In this document: piece after piece, positions 5,678 to 6,691 of the stretch
Layout of the letters: the number at the start of each line of letters is the position of its first letter
Position numbering within the stretch: position 1 is the first letter of the stretch
Assembly: GCA_903879765.1 (NCBI GenBank)
Contig: CAIRMS010000384.1
Span: forward strand, 1 to 6,691
Source: an uncultured Flavobacteriales bacterium
Lineage (GTDB): Bacteria > Bacteroidota > Bacteroidia > Flavobacteriales_D > Crocinitomicaceae
Reading direction: 5' to 3'
Length of the DNA: 6,691 nt
Made by a program: the position numbers and the translations under genes
Notes under the pieces: model-generated
Database searches by the model: none
What the model was told of the DNA's origin: nothing
What the model saw: only the letters and a program-made list of their open reading frames with translations

Positions 5678-6691
5678 ATGAAAAAACACTTACTCACACT
5701 ACTAATTTCGTTTTCCGTTCATTTGCTGTTCTCTCAAGAGTTTCAGAAAGTGCAATCCCCTAAGTACGACATTACCTTAAGCAGCGGATACCAACGCATG
5801 GATATGAAGGACTTAAATGCGTTTTATAGGGATTCGTTTTTTGTTTCCTTTAAAGCATTTAATCCTTTGCATCACGCTTTTTATGAAGCTTTGAATTTTA
5901 ACTACCGATTGTCACCCATGATAAGCATCGGAACCCAACTAAAGGTTGATCAAGCAAGTGTAGAGGATCGTTTCACGGTGTTAAATCGTTCTATCGCAAT
6001 CACTGGACAGTTGGATGGCATCGCACTCTTGCGAAAACTCATTCATAAACCAATAAAGAATGATTGGAATCTTCAATTGCAAGCAGGATTATCCAACAAC
6101 GTCATGCAAATAAAAAGATTTTCCACAACCTTGTTTTGGTGCTATTTTCCTGAACCTTGGTTTTATTCAACTAGAATAGGAGGGAGCGCACAAGTAAAGT
6201 TGAGTTATCCAATCTTTAAGTGTTCAAACGCACAATGGCGACTTGGGCTAAGTGTTGGGTATCAATATGCACAATCCAAAGAGGTCTTAGAGTATGAACA
6301 ATATGCAAGTGGTAAGATTCAGAAAACCGTATCCTTAGGTTTCTCGGGAATTAATTCTGGATTAAGTCTTACTTATGAAATCAATAAACGCCAATCAAAT
6401 AAGCTCGCTGGACCTTCAAAAAATGCCATTTATGTAGACCTGCTCGGACAAAGCCTCTACGGTGCTATCATGTATGAACGTAGCTTAAATGTTTCTTCGA
6501 ATGGGGTTCAACACAGCATCGCAGGTGGGTATTTTTCCCTAAACTACATCCCGTGGGAATCTAGGAATCATCGCATGTTTTCATTTCCTTTGTCGTACAA
6601 TGCATCGTTTGATTTTAACAAAGCCAAAAACCTGCCAAATAAATTAGAACTTGGAATTGGTGTTACTACCTTTCTCATTAAAGAATTTGGC
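5678..6691 (+). CDS. Outer-membrane beta-barrel protein, second tandem paralogue (3' end beyond window)
   Basis: From ATG at 5678 the frame is open for 338 codons to the right edge with no stop, so the gene is cut by the window, not broken. Residues 1-20 (MKKHLLTLLISFSVHLLFSQ) form a signal peptide. The protein aligns along its length with the upstream 432-residue protein: SGYQRMDMKDLNAFY (36-50) against its LGYQHLRMGDINRYY; KNDWNLQL (127-134) against MNDWHLHL; AQVKLSYPI (171-179) against TQVKISYPI; and PSKNAIYVDLLGQSLYG (246-262) against PSKNALYLDVFGQSTYG. By eye, about half the residues match in the first 48 positions of this last block, fewer earlier. By that alignment about 75-80 residues remain outside the window. 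It is an outer-membrane barrel of unknown function that arose by duplication with its neighbour. Confidence 0.8.
   Translation, partial: MKKHLLTLLISFSVHLLFSQEFQKVQSPKYDITLSSGYQRMDMKDLNAFYRDSFFVSFKAFNPLHHAFYEALNFNYRLSPMISIGTQLKVDQASVEDRFTVLNRSIAITGQLDGIALLRKLIHKPIKNDWNLQLQAGLSNNVMQIKRFSTTLFWCYFPEPWFYSTRIGGSAQVKLSYPIFKCSNAQWRLGLSVGYQYAQSKEVLEYEQYASGKIQKTVSLGFSGINSGLSLTYEINKRQSNKLAGPSKNAIYVDLLGQSLYGAIMYERSLNVSSNGVQHSIAGGYFSLNYIPWESRNHRMFSFPLSYNASFDFNKAKNLPNKLELGIGVTTFLIKEFG

Noticed and set aside
5678..6691. Second paralogue as a truncated pseudogene
   Set aside because: The frame is intact with signal peptide and conserved blocks up to the last base; it is cut only by the window edge.

Overview
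The window looks like chromosomal DNA of a member of the Bacteroidota, most likely Flavobacteriales and perhaps near Fluviicola/Crocinitomicaceae. The reasons are AT-rich DNA, genes mostly without Shine-Dalgarno sites, short signal peptides ending in QSQ, QAQ, HAQ or FSQ, and several small outer-membrane beta-barrel proteins. The genus is an inference. No RNA gene, CRISPR array, insertion sequence or phage gene was seen.

Left part (1-2390, minus strand): a tightly packed three-gene operon, read right to left. The first gene encodes a membrane-anchored protein with a lysozyme/lytic-transglycosylase-like core and a charged Glu/Lys tail. Two bases later comes a membrane-anchored SGNH hydrolase-like protein with Ser-Asp-His motifs. 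One base after that begins a membrane-bound O-acyltransferase (MBOAT), which runs off the left edge. An MBOAT with an SGNH partner is the usual layout of extracytoplasmic polysaccharide O-acetylation systems. A peptidoglycan-lyase-like gene at the head of the same operon makes the cell wall, or a glycan attached to it, a possible substrate.

Middle part (2391-4191): a 294-bp gap carrying a tandem-octamer repeat element, then two unrelated-looking small outer-membrane barrel genes on the minus strand (186 and 194 residues). A strong intrinsic terminator with a cUUCGg tetraloop lies between them. The second gene diverges from the right-hand cluster across a 151-bp intergenic region.

Right part (4192-6691, plus strand): two tandem paralogous outer-membrane proteins. 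The first is complete (432 residues). The second is cut by the right edge after 338 residues; it has no stop in the window and is easy to miss. A second copy of the octamer repeat element, with the same architecture and an identical 17-bp core, lies between them and starts one base after the first gene's stop codon. This two-copy intergenic element is the most unusual thing in the window. No complete new defence or metabolic system is visible.
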